Below, in pieces: positions 1 to 12,762 of a DNA stretch of 64,000 bases; within the stretch, counting starts at the first letter, position 1, and every line of letters begins with the position of its first letter. A program made the translations under genes and the position numbers. This DNA is from Diphasiastrum complanatum (Eukaryota; Streptophyta; Lycopodiopsida; Lycopodiales; Lycopodiaceae). The DNA is taken from positions 19,664,149-19,728,148 of the forward strand of contig CM055106.1 of the NCBI GenBank assembly GCA_029204225.1. The letters run 5' to 3'. The notes beneath the pieces are model-generated. The model was not told the origin of the DNA and searched no databases. It saw nothing but the letters and a program-made list of their open reading frames with translations.

Positions 1-1264
1 TCAAGCATTCACGGATCCCGATTAAAGGGGGGTGTTGGATTTATTTCCTTTACTCTCCTAGATCCTATGTTAATCTGCCTCCATTCATGCTACTGCATTT
101 TTACTCATGTTGTCGCACAGTCTGCATATTTACATGTAAAATAAGACAGACGAATAAAACGCAACTGTCTGCATAAATAGAAGTAGATTTCCACAGGCGA
201 AAAAGGCGAAAAACGCAACACTATGTTTTTACACGTGATTTGTGACAGGCGAAAAAAGCGACACTGCCCTACAAAATGCCGAAGGTGACCTAATGGAAAA
301 GCGCACCTTGTAAATCAAATCCTAAGGCATTTGCCAGAGTGTCGCATTTTTTGCATCTTCACCAATGTTCATTTCAGCGAAAACTGACGTCGCGGCCTTC
401 TCACGCTCATCCCATGCAACTGCGCAAACAGATTTGACAACGACTGCAGCCACCCACGATCTCCCACAGACAGCACATTCACTTTGTACTTTCTTCATCT
501 GCACACCTGTAAAATTATGTAATTATATTGAATACCATTTGCGTATTTTGGGTGTGAGAAATTAAGTGAGAAGCATAATAGCGTCAGAAGCTCATCAGAG
601 ATAGACGAAGTAGATGCTTTCGCACATCAATTCTTTGTATTGTCAGTAATAGGTTTATTCCTTTCACAGATTAAATTAGCTTTGTAGAGCACGCGGTTTC
701 GTCCGCTATTGTCTTGTGCTCAACAACATTATTGACCTGTATATTTTGTTATACTTAATCTAGTAACAGCTCTGTTTGTTCTGCGTTCAGATTTGTGTCA
801 ATATTGCTATTTTCTACATTCTGTCTCACTCTCGTATTGCTTAATCTGGTAGTCTGTTCTTAGCAAATTATTATAAGACTAGCTGTTCGCGACTAATATT
901 TAGTCTTGCCTTTCGCGACTAATTCGCGACTGATTATCAGTCGAGCTCAGTCTAGCTCTTCGCAAATCATTCGCAACAGATAATTTGTCTAGTTGTTCGC
1001 GAAAAATTATCTTTCTGATGTTTTGTGCTTAATGTTTGGCTACGTAATTAGCCCGAACGTGATTTCAATCACTAACGTTCTGTTCGTGTCTGGTAGGCGT
1101 AGTCATGCTTAGGGAAAGGGTAAGATAGCTCATTCCGCTGCGCATAAACACTTTTCGTTTGTAGTTCATTTTTTTTTTTCGAGTTTCGAGTTCGCTTCTT
1201 TTCGTGTTTGTTTCTTTTCGAGCTATTTTAGTTTCTCACACTCACACATCCTCTTTCTCCAACA
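1..1264 (+). mobile_element. 3' end of a Ty1/copia element: polypurine tract plus full 3' LTR (family A)
   Basis: The window opens at the tail of a copia element. A polypurine tract (attaaagggggg, 21-32) runs straight into an LTR at 33-1264, which begins TGTTGGA and ends TCCAACA, a perfect terminal inverted repeat. The LTR is 1232 bp. The same bases before the tract (cattcacggatc) recur before a second copy at 43411, where they follow a readable copia RNase H, so the superfamily is inferred from that copy. The second half of the LTR holds many TCGCGA/TTCGCGA-type motifs and matches the inverted fragments at 6616-7175 and 7815-8311. Body and 5' LTR lie outside the window, so no target duplication can be tested. 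Confidence 0.85.
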
Positions 1265-2435
1265 CTAAGTTCTCTTGAACATTCATAACGAAAAAATTAG
1301 ATTGATTGGGAGTTTTGAAGAAATTCAATGTGTTTAATGGTGATGTTCCTTTAGTAGCAAAAAACTATATAGTTTTCAATCTAGTAAAAACATTGACATA
1401 TATGTTATTCATTGGAAGGCCCTGCTTGTATGAAGTTAAATTCTCAAAAAATTTGAAGAAGAATTAATTGTGTTTTCTAGGAAGATTTTGAAGATTCAAT
1501 AAGATTTCAGAAATAACCACTTCATGAAGAGAAAAATCTAACTCAAGGTATACCTCAAATTTCTTTGACCAATAAGAATTGACAACCTATGTAGGTACTA
1601 TCCAGGAAAAGGACTTTATATATTTGTGCTATCTAGAATGTTATGATGTGGAATAGCCTATCAAAGAAAACTCCCCAGATCCAAACTGAACTTCTTTTTA
1701 AAACTAGCTCAACCAACTTCATGGAGGTAGGTGTGTAGTTTCGTTGATTGAATCTAGAGATGTTTTCTCATGAACCAAGGAGGGTCTCAAAGGAACACCA
1801 AGCCACTTTGGAGAGCAATTAGCAGAGTTACAAAAAGGTGCAATACTATCATAGTGTCGATTGTTGATACTCATGAATGATGAAAGAAGAATTAGAAAAG
1901 TATTTACAAGTATGAATTATCTACTATGCACTCAATATTGAATGGTGTAATGTGTTGTCTATTGTGGTGGCGAACACATACAATGTCAAGGTTTGTCAAG
2001 AAAAGAACTGCAATAGCAAAGAAGGATTCAATTGTCAATAAAGGCATAACATATGAATGACATAAGTTATTTATATTGATTCTCAAGATGTAACCAAGTA
2101 TCAATTACACTTGACGACTAGTCTCATGAATTTTTTATTAGTAATTTGGAAAATTTTTCATATTGGAACGTGTCTTTTATAGTTTTTAAAGCACCCCAGC
2201 GCATTTTGAAGGATAATGACTTTTCTTCTTTTTGAGTCGTTAGTAGGAGTTTTAACCTTGTTTCGGGCCTATATTATTTTGCATAATATATTGTCCCAAA
2301 AATTCAGCTGTTATTTTTGTAGTTAGTTGCTCGGGGTGCTCAACCATTCATATGCACTCATTTTTGTAGTTAGTTTCCTAGGCTACTGCCCATTCGTATG
2401 CGTGGGGGAGAGACAGAGAGAAAGAGGGGGGAGGA

Positions 2436-2484
<49 letters not shown>

Positions 2485-5400
2485 GTTCCTCCTTGCCAGC
2501 AGAGCAACATGTTCCTTGCCAAAGACAATTACGTGAGGTAATATCCATTTGGTCGGGCCATTACCATAAATAATCCAGTTCCCAGGCAGTTCGTGGCCTC
2601 CACCACTTGTTGCGTAGTGTCAAATTATTTATGTTACTGACCCTCCCATGGCCATTACCTAATACATAAAAACTCAAAGATATGTTTTCTTTGTATTTGG
2701 GGAGAACTTTATTTCTCCAAAACCTTACCACTTTATAGGTGTATTGCCTTGCTCCCCCTTTTTTTTTGTCCGCTGTGCCATGAAGTGGTATGCTATGGTG
2801 ATCAACTTGCTCGAGCGTCGCTATTTGGTGAGTTTGAGCAAAAACAAAAATCTTTTTGCTTGTATGTTATAGATTGCAATCACCTTTTTTTTTCTTCATT
2901 TTTTTAAAAAAATTGATGGTTTTTAAACTTTGAAGGTACAATTGTATGGCAAAGCCTGTCATGATCTTCCAATCACCTTGTTTTTCATTTGACAAGCTCA
3001 ACTTAAATAAAAAAACGTGGGTTTTTCATTTTTTTCTTTGTATTCTGGGCATAGCTTACTTGGGGCAATATCAATCAAAATCATAGAGTATATCTTAAAA
3101 AACTGTCCCCCAAAAAACTGTATCTTGGACAACTAATTGAAGGACAGACAAACCCAAAATGCAGAAGAAGCTTCGATCAAACTGCCCAACATCATGTCAC
3201 GTCTACCTGTGATCAATGGATGCAAAACATCTGCACAATGTCATTCATCAATGGCATCTTTTATTAAGTAATCTCAATCAAGCAATCTTGCAGTTTTCTT
3301 TCTTTCTGTAACAATCAAACGATGCTGTTGGATCACGTGTGCTGGTGACTGTGAAGGCTGCCGCAGCTTACACGGAAGCAAATACATTAAGGTTAGTGTG
3401 TGTTTTTATTACCCAATATAGAGTTTCGTTCTGTAGGGCAAACTAATGCAGATATTGGGGATAGTTGGATAGATTGTGACCTGAATTCTTAAGAGAGCTG
3501 ATTCAGCGTAGGAAATACAGTTAGAGGTCCCACTTTTTTTTGTTTATTCTTGAGGTGTAAATGAAGCTTGAGACTGGGGGAAAATGATAGATTCTGAAAG
3601 ATTAGGGAGGCCCACATCACTCATTCCTTAGTTTTGCCTTCGTTGAACCCCACCCAAAAATCTGAGGCTTCAAAGCTGAAACTTCAACCTCCAAATTTCT
3701 GGATAGACAGCAATCTCTTTGTTGAAGATTTACTAAATCCTTCCTAACCAGCATTTTGTTTTAACCCTTAACGACATTTGAAGTTATGCTATAAATCCAT
3801 GTAGAACATGCACACAATTAGGTGATTATAAGTATAACTAGTTAATCTTAAGGTGTTCCACGTTAGGGACTAAGTCATACTTAGTTTTTTGGCATTGACT
3901 AGCATACTACTTTGTTTTTTCTATTTACATATCAATCAAATAGTCTTTCGATTTAGCAATCTTCATAAGAAATTTCAGCTACTTTTTTCATGGTATAAAT
4001 ATAAGAACTTAAGTACAGTCTACCCTTCCTAATTGTTACCTTTATATATGTTAACCTGCTCTAAATGCTACGAAAATTATACTCCTTGTTATTTTACAAA
4101 GGATAAATGTTATGTGTTATGTGTTACGTTTTAGATACTCCCTTCTTCTTTAAATTGTCTTGGATAAATGTTATTGTCATCTTCATAAGGGTGGCATACA
4201 TACCTTTATGCATATTTGTATTCATTCACATATTTTCAAACGAGGTGCCCTAGAGGCTACAACCAAGGCTTGTCTCCTAGTCAAGTCAAGCCCTAGGAGC
4301 AATTGTTGTGGGTATGATCCTGTTCAAATGACCTGCCTACTGTCTATCTTGTATGGCTTGGCTTGAATTTTTGTACTATTATAACGAACTTGCCTGCACG
4401 AGCTGGATTGCCTTGCTCCTTGTTGTAGCTTGCTCATCTTCAAGCTGCTTTATGCACTCATGCCTTACCTTGCTTCCTGCAGGTGGTCCTCTACATAGTT
4501 GTCTGTAAGGGCCTCCTACAGCTCACTCCATGCTGCTTCTGCTAGTAAGGTTGAGTGGTGGCTCATGGCTACCTTAGGCTGGGCTGTGCCAGCCTGCTAC
4601 CACAATGAGTTGTGTTTCAGTTGTGAGATTTCTAAAGCTCCTCAAGAAAGTTCAGAAGAGGCTGTGAGGCCATTCTATTGAAGCCATTTAGCTTATGTGA
4701 ATTTGTGATGAAATGTTATTTCTTAGGGGTTGTCAGAAGAATGTATGCTGAAGGTGAAACGGTTGATGTATCGTTTATGTTTTCTTGGATAATGTGTTGA
4801 GTAAACTAAAGAAAGGTCATCCTTGGATGTATATTGGCTATGATATTATATAAATGAATATCAGTGGTAAGTGCCATCAATTTTGAGGGTGTTTACATAG
4901 GTTGTTAAGATGCTAAGGAGATTGAGTGTGACGAGACATGAGTTTAGGTGGGGTCAGTGTACAAAACACTTCCTTGGAGGGGCTTTTGCTATGGGAGGAG
5001 AAATAATTCATTGGGAGAGTGCGAAGATAGAAATAAAAATTAAGCTACCCTTTTTTTTCTTGATGTGCTAGATTTCATCTTTGAAAGATAAAGAACGTAT
5101 TTTATCATAACGGAAAGTGGTATGATGAAGCTAATGCTTTTGTTAAAAGGGACAAATAAGATTATTTTTCCAGTTTTGTGCAAAGATTTGATAGAGCTCT
5201 TTAAGCCTATAATATCATATGCCACGTAGGAAAGATATGAATCAGTGTGAGCTATAGTAATGTGTTTGAGATTTGTTCAAAATTGGAATGGAGAACAATG
5301 CGCTTTGTGTGGGGAAACTTGATGAAGATGAATATGCGAAGTGGTTATTCAAATTTAAGGATGCATGCAATTTTGTTTTGAACATGAGAGACCTTGATCT

Positions 5401-6615
5401 ACATAATATAATCCCCTCTCCATAGTCACAATACTAAAGCATTACGATCTTATGTCATCCAAACACAAGGTGTTTATCCATGATCCTCGAGGCATTGTTC
5501 TTTTAAGATGCAATCATTGTCCTAACTCCTCCATGCTTTTGGGACAAGAGACCCTCTCGTCGGCCTCCTTATCTTTGTTTTCGTAGCTTCCCTAAAAAAT
5601 TTATGCTCTTATCTACTTAAGACAATGTACATGGCTTAGCTTTGTCGATTGCATCAAACCCAAGAATTGATGCAAGATTTGTTTTTTCACTTTGGGCAGA
5701 AGAAGTTGGCGGCTCCCTCGGCTCTAGTTTGTTTCAGGCTCTTTATAACGATTCCTAGGTACCTTCTTAATCGTTTAAGAAATATCCTTGGTTATGTCTT
5801 CGTATGGTCAAGATTTTGGGTGGGTTGACTTCAAGAGTTTGACCCAATATTTCTCCCAAGGTCTTTCTCAGGAGAACAGGACAAGATATGCATCCTCATA
5901 GTCCATTCTTTTCCTCTTCATGACTGAAGAATCCTTTTATAACTCTTTGAGCAACATAGTTGGACCCAAGATCTCTCAAAGAGCTGACTCAAGAGATTGC
6001 GTGCTCCACATTCCAATGCTAGGTTTTGGGACTCGTTGGTTCCTTATCTATGCAAACCACCTTCCTTAGTTTTTGTGGGTAGTCCCTATCCATAGGACAA
6101 TTTACTTTTTGATGCATCAAGACCCTCAACTTATTGGCTTCTCACTTGATGTTCACAAGTCCAAAACTTAATATTTTGTTTGTTCATGTTTTTCTATCGC
6201 CCAAAACTTAAATTTCATCCTTCTTAGGGGCGATTCATCGAGAGATTGGATGCTCCAATCTTTATTCATAGTAACCATCTCAAGATGTCGACTATTCTTA
6301 CTAGGGTACTATCACACTTCTACTATGTCCTTTGGCCATAGAGCCTTAAAGCCTCAAGGTGGAGGTCAAGTTTTTGGTTCCTCTTGTAGTTATTGACCCA
6401 AGATTTGAAAGACACCATGGAAGGTGCCGAGTTGATGATGTGACTCAAGATCAAAACTCTCAAGATGTTTGAAGATGGATGTAATCTTGACTCAAGAGCA
6501 AGATTCTCAAGATTTCTGATTTGGCTATCACGAAAGGTGTGAAGTTCTTGACTTGACTCAAGATCAAGAACTTGACACCTTTGTGAACTTGAATGTTTGT
6601 ACTTGCATTTGTGAG
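1265..6615. other. Intergenic AT-rich DNA, no gene recognised
   Basis: No reading frame here looks like a known protein. The longest frames are 60-70 codons and have no partners that could form exons. A 45-codon frame at 5288-5425 (starts MENNALCVGKL) is compositionally gene-like but unrecognised. The stretch holds one (AC)n microsatellite and scattered poly-T. It is probably decayed repeat DNA. Confidence 0.5.
2438..2482. repeat. (AC)n microsatellite
   Basis: About 22 uninterrupted AC units follow a purine-rich GAGA/GGGG stretch (2406-2437). It is simple-sequence DNA; the reading frame crossing it is not a gene. Confidence 0.95.
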
Positions 6616-7176
6616 TGTTGGAGAGAGTGGGGGAGAATAAATGACGAACACGAATGAGAAACGAAATCGAACAAGAAGCGAACGAGAATTGAACTCGAAC
6701 AGAAAATGTTCGTGCGCAGCGGAATGAACTATACGACTCTCTCCGTAAGCATGACTACGCCTATCAGAATGACAGAACTTTAGTGATAGAAATCACAGTC
6801 ATTCTAGATTACGTAGCCAAACATTAATAGATGAAGCACCAGAAGAATAATTTGTCGCGAATAGCAAGACAAATTATATGTCACGAATGATTCGCAAAGA
6901 TCTAGACTGTGTTCGACTGATAATTAGTCGCGAATGATTCGCGAAAGACAAGACTAAATGTTAATCGTCTATTACCAGTAAGATCAACTAGAAAGATCAA
7001 ACAGAATGAAAGATAAGCATAACAATATTAACATAGATCTGAACGCAGAACAATGAACTGTATCAGATTAAGTATATCATGTATACATGTCAATAATGCG
7101 GTAGAGCACAATACAGTAGTGGACGAAACCGCGTGACCTACAAAGCTTATTTCAATCTGTAAAAAGGAATTAAACC

Positions 7177-7662
7177 TTAATTCTGACAAAATGAAGGATC
7201 AATGCTCAGTTGCATCACTGCGTCTTGATCGTCTATGACAGATCCGACAGCGGCCATTTGTCTTAGCAGATGCTTGAATTGATTAATGTGATTCTGCAGA
7301 GAATCACCATTCGTCATCTTGAGGGAGTAGAATTTCTTCCTGAGATGTAGCTTGGAAGCTATATCTCGCACTTCGTATAGTGTACTCAAGATGTCCCAGA
7401 CTTTTTTCGATGTTTGAGTCTCGGATACATGGCCGATCTGGGTATCCGTGATGTTGAGGATGATCAGCTCGAAAGCTTTTCCATTCTTCAGCTTTCATCT
7501 GGCGATTGTCGCGTCGTCCGCTTCGGGTTTCCCTTCTGCACCTGTAACAACGTCGTACAATTCTTTTGCCATTAGTATAGTTTTCATCTTAAATTTCCAC
7601 AGATGGTAATTGGCTCCATCAAGCTTGTCCATGATAGGACTGGCTTTCCCTTGGGAATCCAT
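7177..7662 (-). pseudogene. Truncated copia gag (family A)
   Basis: One frame of 162 codons from an ATG at 7662 reads as a UBN2-type copia gag: an N-terminal MDKLDGANYHLWKFKMK motif, then MAKELYDVV, then VWDILSTLYEVRD and KFYSLKMTNGDSLQNHI. It would encode the capsid-like Gag of the element. A TGA stop interrupts it at codon 56 (near 7496), and the frame ends at the internal deletion junction before any zinc knuckle. It lies 141 bp after the primer-binding site, as expected for gag. Confidence 0.8.
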
Positions 7663-7802
7663 GTGAAAGAATTAGTCCAAGTGATAGGAGAAACTATCAG
7701 TGACTTAAGTATGAAAAGTGTGATATTTACAGAACAAGAAAACAATCACTCTATCGGCTAGTAGAGTCTTGTACTGTGGAAGCTTATCAAGCTATGAAAA
7801 TA

Positions 7803-7814
7803 GCTCTGATACCA
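7803..7814 (-). other. Primer-binding site (tRNA-iMet) of the deleted family-A element
   Basis: TGGTATCAGAGC on the minus strand directly follows the LTR terminus TCCAACA with no gap. This is the usual plant copia primer site, complementary to the 3' end of initiator methionine tRNA. Confidence 0.9.
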
Positions 7815-8601
7815 TGTTGGAGAGAGTGGGGGAGAATAAATGACGAACACGAATGAGAAATGAACTCGAACAAGAAGCGAACGAGCTCGAACAGAAAATG
7901 TTCGTGCGCAGCGGAATGAACTATACGACTCTCTCCGTAAGCATGACTACGCCTATCAGAATGACAGAACTTTAGTGATAGAAATCACGGTCATTCTAGA
8001 TTACGTAGCCAAACATTAATAGATGAAGTGCCAGAAGAATAATTTGTCGCGAATAGCAAGACAAATTATATGTCGCGAATGATTCGCGAAGAGCTAGATT
8101 GTGCCCGACTGATAATTAGTCGCGAATGATTCGCGAAAGACAAGACTAAATGTTAATCGTCTATTACCAGTAAGAACAACTAGAAAGATCAGACAAAATG
8201 AAAGATAAGCATAGCAATATTAACATAGATCTGAACGCAAAACAATGATCTGTATCAGATTAAGTATATCATATATACATGTCAATAATGCGGTAGAGCA
8301 CAATACAGTAGGAAGAGGTTCCATTAGGGACACTTAGTGATTTGGAGACAATCAACTACACTTTGCCATGTGGCAAATGGATGTGAAAAAAAATTGTTTT
8401 CAAATAGAAAAACCTCATCTTATGTGGAGATTTCCTGGAGACATGAAAGAGAGTGGTGCTTTGGAGTGAAGTTAGTTGAAGCCGAACTCTCTCTCTCTCT
8501 CTCAATGGCAAACGGCGGGAGGAAGAAATTCAAGAGGAGGCATTCATTCTTGAAGGGAGATGAGAAGGAGAATTTAGTGATAGTTCTGAGGAGTGGAAAA
8601 A

Positions 8602-8729
<128 letters not shown>

Positions 8730-9276
8730 AAAAAATAACTCTCAATTTTTATATAAGGAACAACGTAAATTTTTTTTGGCATTTTAATTAAAAATCTTCT
8801 GTTGATAAGCTTTTGTGGCCTATTTATTTAATCAAATTAGCTGTCAACACTTGAAATAAGCACTCAAATTGGTCTTCAATTGCCAAGACAACTTTCTAAT
8901 AGCAAAAATAGAAACGCAACATTTGAGCAATCACGTATAGCAAAATAAATAGTCTAGTTTATGTGACACATTTGAGTTTGTTCTTAAATAGCATATAAAT
9001 CATCTTGATTCTTCTTTGACGTCTCTTGACTAATGTGTGCATAGATTTTTCCTTGCTTTTAAAGAGCTTGTTGCTTGCTTATGTGCTATAGAGCTTTTGA
9101 GCTTCCAACAACACCTTAAAAGCACACGAGAAAAGCATTTTGCTCAACATTAAAGTTCCAGTTGCTCGTGAAAAATCATTTTTTTAATCTATTACTTTTA
9201 AAATTTGTAGGTTTGTTTCAAACTTGTACTAAAAAAACCTATTGGTCCTAGTTTCAACACTTAAAAAACAATGTTT

Positions 9277-9278
<2 letters not shown>

Positions 9279-9351
<73 letters not shown>
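9279..9351. repeat. (GA)n microsatellite
   Basis: About 36 uninterrupted AG units. The sequence just downstream (9352-9425) is GC-rich for this region, with GGGCCGGGCCC. Confidence 0.95.
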
Positions 9352-10526
9352 CTGAAGCGATCACTGAAGGGCCGGGCCCGTGGGCAGCTAAAAGCTCTAG
9401 GCTACTAGGCGCCTGCTTAGTTGTAGCTTGTGCCTAATGCCCTTTTTCAACAAATTAAAACCTACAGGTTTTTTTTACAATAGGTTAAAAAAGTATTAGC
9501 CCTTTAGAATAGTAAGCTTTAAGAACCTACAACTATAAATCCAGTAGGTCAATGTATAATTTAAAAAATGAGCTCGTAAGGCTTTGTAGGTTTTTCGCGA
9601 GCACTGCATCAAACCACCATCAATTTCTTCTTCACACAAAATGTTGCAAATGCCTTTTGAAAATTCCTTCATCACAATGCACATCCAAAACTTCCTTTCC
9701 TCAAACTTTTTGAAATAGCATGGGGATCTATTTCACAACAACAAAAATCTGCTCCATTAAATGTAATTGCTTATGAACATAAACAATTAATAGGAAATTA
9801 ATTTGTCCACATATATTTTTTAGTTGTTTGTAAAAATTTTGACCTATTCAATTTATCGAAGAAAGATCATGTGTGCATTTTTTCTATGATATATCCTAAA
9901 GTTGTTTTGGACAAGAGTTGGTAAAATTCTTCGTAGGAGAATAGTCTTTGGGAAGACTGGTGGTTTGAGTAATTTTTGAAGTTACCTCTTGCACAAGTAG
10001 ACTTGTTCTAACCTCCGAATTGTCCAATGGTTGCTTACCACATTAGCTTCAATAATCACTTGAATCACCATTAAAATAAATAAATAATTCTAAGTATCCA
10101 TTGCTCAATACAATATGGAGTAACTATATATATGATCCATCCGTATCATTATTTATATTGCATCATATTAATATGTTACTAGAAGTCATGGTGGAAAAAC
10201 TATTGGTCACTTCTTACTATTTATCGACTTTGTGCTATTGTCTAGCGATTAATCTTTTTAAAAATAAGCTCACAACTTACAAGTGCATAGAGCACATGCC
10301 CCACACATTTTAAATGATTCCATTGAGAATGAGCTGTGCAATAACCCGTCACAAAAACATCAACTTGAGAGGGCCCTTCGGCCCCCACCCCAAGCTCTGG
10401 AGGCTTACGATAAGAAAACGTCAAAAATTTTCTTATACTACAACTTTCTCCAATGAATGGGGCATGATAAGTGAGGAGAATACACATCTAGGGGTACTTT
10501 GAGCTGGTCCCATCAAAGCTTTTCTT

Positions 10527-10528
<2 letters not shown>

Positions 10529-10560
<32 letters not shown>
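10529..10560 (+). repeat. Homopolymer run of 32 G
   Basis: Thirty-two consecutive G residues follow CTTTT and precede TTGGTACC. A run this long can form G-quadruplexes and is hard to replicate and to sequence, so its length may be inexact. Confidence 0.9.
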
Positions 10561-10562
<2 letters not shown>

Positions 10563-10970
10563 GGTACCTCCTCTTTAAGGTTAAAGTTATTTTATGTCAA
10601 AGGGTGTGTGTCCTTCAGTGCAACACCGACCAGTCCACTTCCCTTCAACCTAGAAAGCTGCAAGTCGAGGCCAGGAGGGTACCTCCAGGTGCAGGCTGCC
10701 CGTAGACCTGCTGGCCATTCAACAAAAAAGGAAAAAAGGAAAACAAATGTACCCCAATTAAAGGGGAGACCCTACAGCATAAGGCTAGAATTGGAAGGGT
10801 ATCTTTTAGTGCTCTCAGAAAACTTTATTTGAAGGGTATTATTTAGGTGCTCGCAAAAAACTAAAGCTTCAACAAAAGAAAGCAAAAATAAAATCTGCCC
10901 ATTTACAATCTATAGTTGAAAGAATTTCTTGCAAATAAAAAATCTGCAAACTTTGAAACCAATGGAGTGC

Positions 10971-11150
10971 TAGGGAAGATCGGCAACGTATACGAATGAA
11001 ATCAACATTATTTCTCAAAATCGGCATCACTAGAATTTTGACGCTCTTTTGTAGAGAGTCATATAAACTCTTTCATGAGTAATAGTCCTCGAAAAACTCA
11101 AGAAAATGCAGGTTTTTGAGAATACCTCAAGAAAGGTGTCCCCAGCACTG
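10971..11150 (+). repeat. Dispersed repeat R1, copy 1
   Basis: Shares with 11525-11700 the order: GGCAAC, GAATG(A/G)AATC, ATTATTTCT, GGCAT, GAAAATTTTGA-like, CATATAAACTCTTT(C/T)ATGAGTA, then TTGAGAAAGG-like bases. Divergence is considerable. No coding content is seen. Confidence 0.6.
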
Positions 11151-11524
11151 AACCAATCCATAAATTCCAATAAATTGCCACATCTATTTTTTTTCTGGAC
11201 TTCAAGATAAAGAGTTTCGAAATGCAAAATATTGCCTTTCAATTAAATGTGATAAGTATATTTTTTAGATTTAAAACATATTTTAAGTCAATTTTGCTAA
11301 GGGATTCCATAGCTTGGGATTTCACATAAAATTTCAGCTTTATTTTTCTTGTGAGATTTGACTTATTCATTCACTATCTTAAATTGAATCTAAAATTTTA
11401 GAAATTGACCTCCATGTGCCATTTAATGAATTTATGTACGTCTTTAAAATGAAAAGAGGCCTTTGAATGTCAATGCACCACGAGCCTCATCACATGTTTG
11501 CAATAACATCTCAAAAGAAAAAAA

Positions 11525-11700
11525 TGGCAACTTCTATGAATGGAATCGGCATTATTTCTAAAAAGTTGGCATTATGAAAATTTTGATGATTATTTATATG
11601 GACATATAAACTCTTTTATGAGTAGTAATAAGCATTAAATAATCTAGAAGATTTAAAAAATGCCACCTTTTTTTGGGATAACTTGAGAAAGGTTTTCTGA
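11525..11700 (+). repeat. Dispersed repeat R1, copy 2
   Basis: Direct copy of the segment at 10971. The best conserved core is ATATAAACTCTTTTATGAGT and the ATGAAAATTTTGATG block. An inverted third copy follows at about 12430-12530. Confidence 0.6.
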
Positions 11701-12295
11701 GCGCTCTTTCTCAGCTAGAGCATTTCCCTTATTTGAGTGGAAGTTGGGACCACTTGATAAAAGCCATGTCAAACTCTAGGTTTCACTCCATCGATTTCAA
11801 AGTTTGTACATTACTGACTGATTTATTAAGGATTGTCGCGACCTTGTTTGTTACATTTGAGATGAGGCTTAAATCATGCACATAAATTGTTGTCCCATCA
11901 CTCAAAATGCTCGGCAACCTTCATTCTCAAAAAGTCAAAGATTGAAAGGATATGAGGTAAAAAGCGATATGTGGTTTATATATGATTTGTTCTACCCTTT
12001 TTTTGTTGCTTCTAAGCACTCTATGCTATTTTTTATTAGATCATGGAGCAACACTGCATGGTGAGTGAGATTTGAGGTGTATTGTTTCACTTTTGTAATT
12101 GTCATAAGGAAATCAAGATACCTACATAGTTACATCATTGCCATAATGTGCGCATTAAGCCACATATAATTAAATTGCACTAAAAAATCTTCTCACACAT
12201 ATAATTAGATTGCACTAAGGAATCTTCTCACACATGGTGAGTTGGCCTAGGGATGAAGCAGAGGCTTCAAATGCCATGTGCCCATCAAATAGCCC

Positions 12296-12762
12296 AAGTT
12301 AACTAAGCTAGGTGTCTGTGATCACCCAAGTTAAAGTGAGAGAGTGCCAATGACGCCCTACAGTAATGTTCAAGAAATCTTTTACAGATTAATTAAAAAA
12401 AAACTGCATTCTTTGAAGCTTCCTGATTCTTTAAGTACTACTCATAAAAGTCTTGATATGCCTATGTAAAAAACCATCAAAATTTTCATAACACCAGATT
12501 TTGAAAAAAAATGAGATTTCATTCCTATGCCTTGGTGGTTTATGAACACGGACACCCTAGTTTAAATGTTAAGTGAGAGTGTCAATGACTTCCCAAGTTG
12601 AGTGAGATAGTGTCCGTGATGGGTGAAGTTAAAGTGAGCGTGTGTCACCGACACCTAGGTTAAGTGTTAAGTGAGAGAGTGTCACTGATGCCCTAGGTTA
12701 AGTGAAATATTGTAACTGACTTGGGCCGTTAAGTGAAAGAATGTCACTGACGTGGGCCGTTG
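12296..12762. repeat. Degenerate minisatellite (GTTAAGTGAGAGAGTGTCACTGA family)
   Basis: A 30-45 bp unit built around GTTAAGTGAGAGAGTGTCACTGACGC recurs about seven times with variable spacing, most densely at 12555-12762. It is interrupted in the middle (about 12380-12540) by unrelated sequence, including an inverted copy of dispersed repeat R1. No protein is encoded. Confidence 0.7.

Larger units (their letters stand above)
6616..8311 (-). mobile_element. Internally deleted family-A copia element (LTR fragment - PBS - gag - LTR fragment)
   Basis: Read on the minus strand, the order is the 3' part of an LTR (8311 down to 7815, ending TCCAACA), a primer-binding site TGGTATCAGAGC (7814-7803, initiator-Met tRNA type), leader, a gag start (7662 down to 7177), then the 3' part of a second LTR (about 7175 down to 6616). 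The two LTR fragments are very similar (a few substitutions and small indels by eye) and match about 648-1264 of the full LTR at the left edge. All of pol, the second half of gag and the 5' half of each LTR are missing. The gag-to-LTR joint is near 7175. No clear target duplication is visible because the right end is truncated. Confidence 0.85.

Noticed and set aside
10499-10832. Gly-rich frames of 68 and 101 codons
   Set aside because: They exist only because the poly-G run is read as Gly; no conserved sequence follows.
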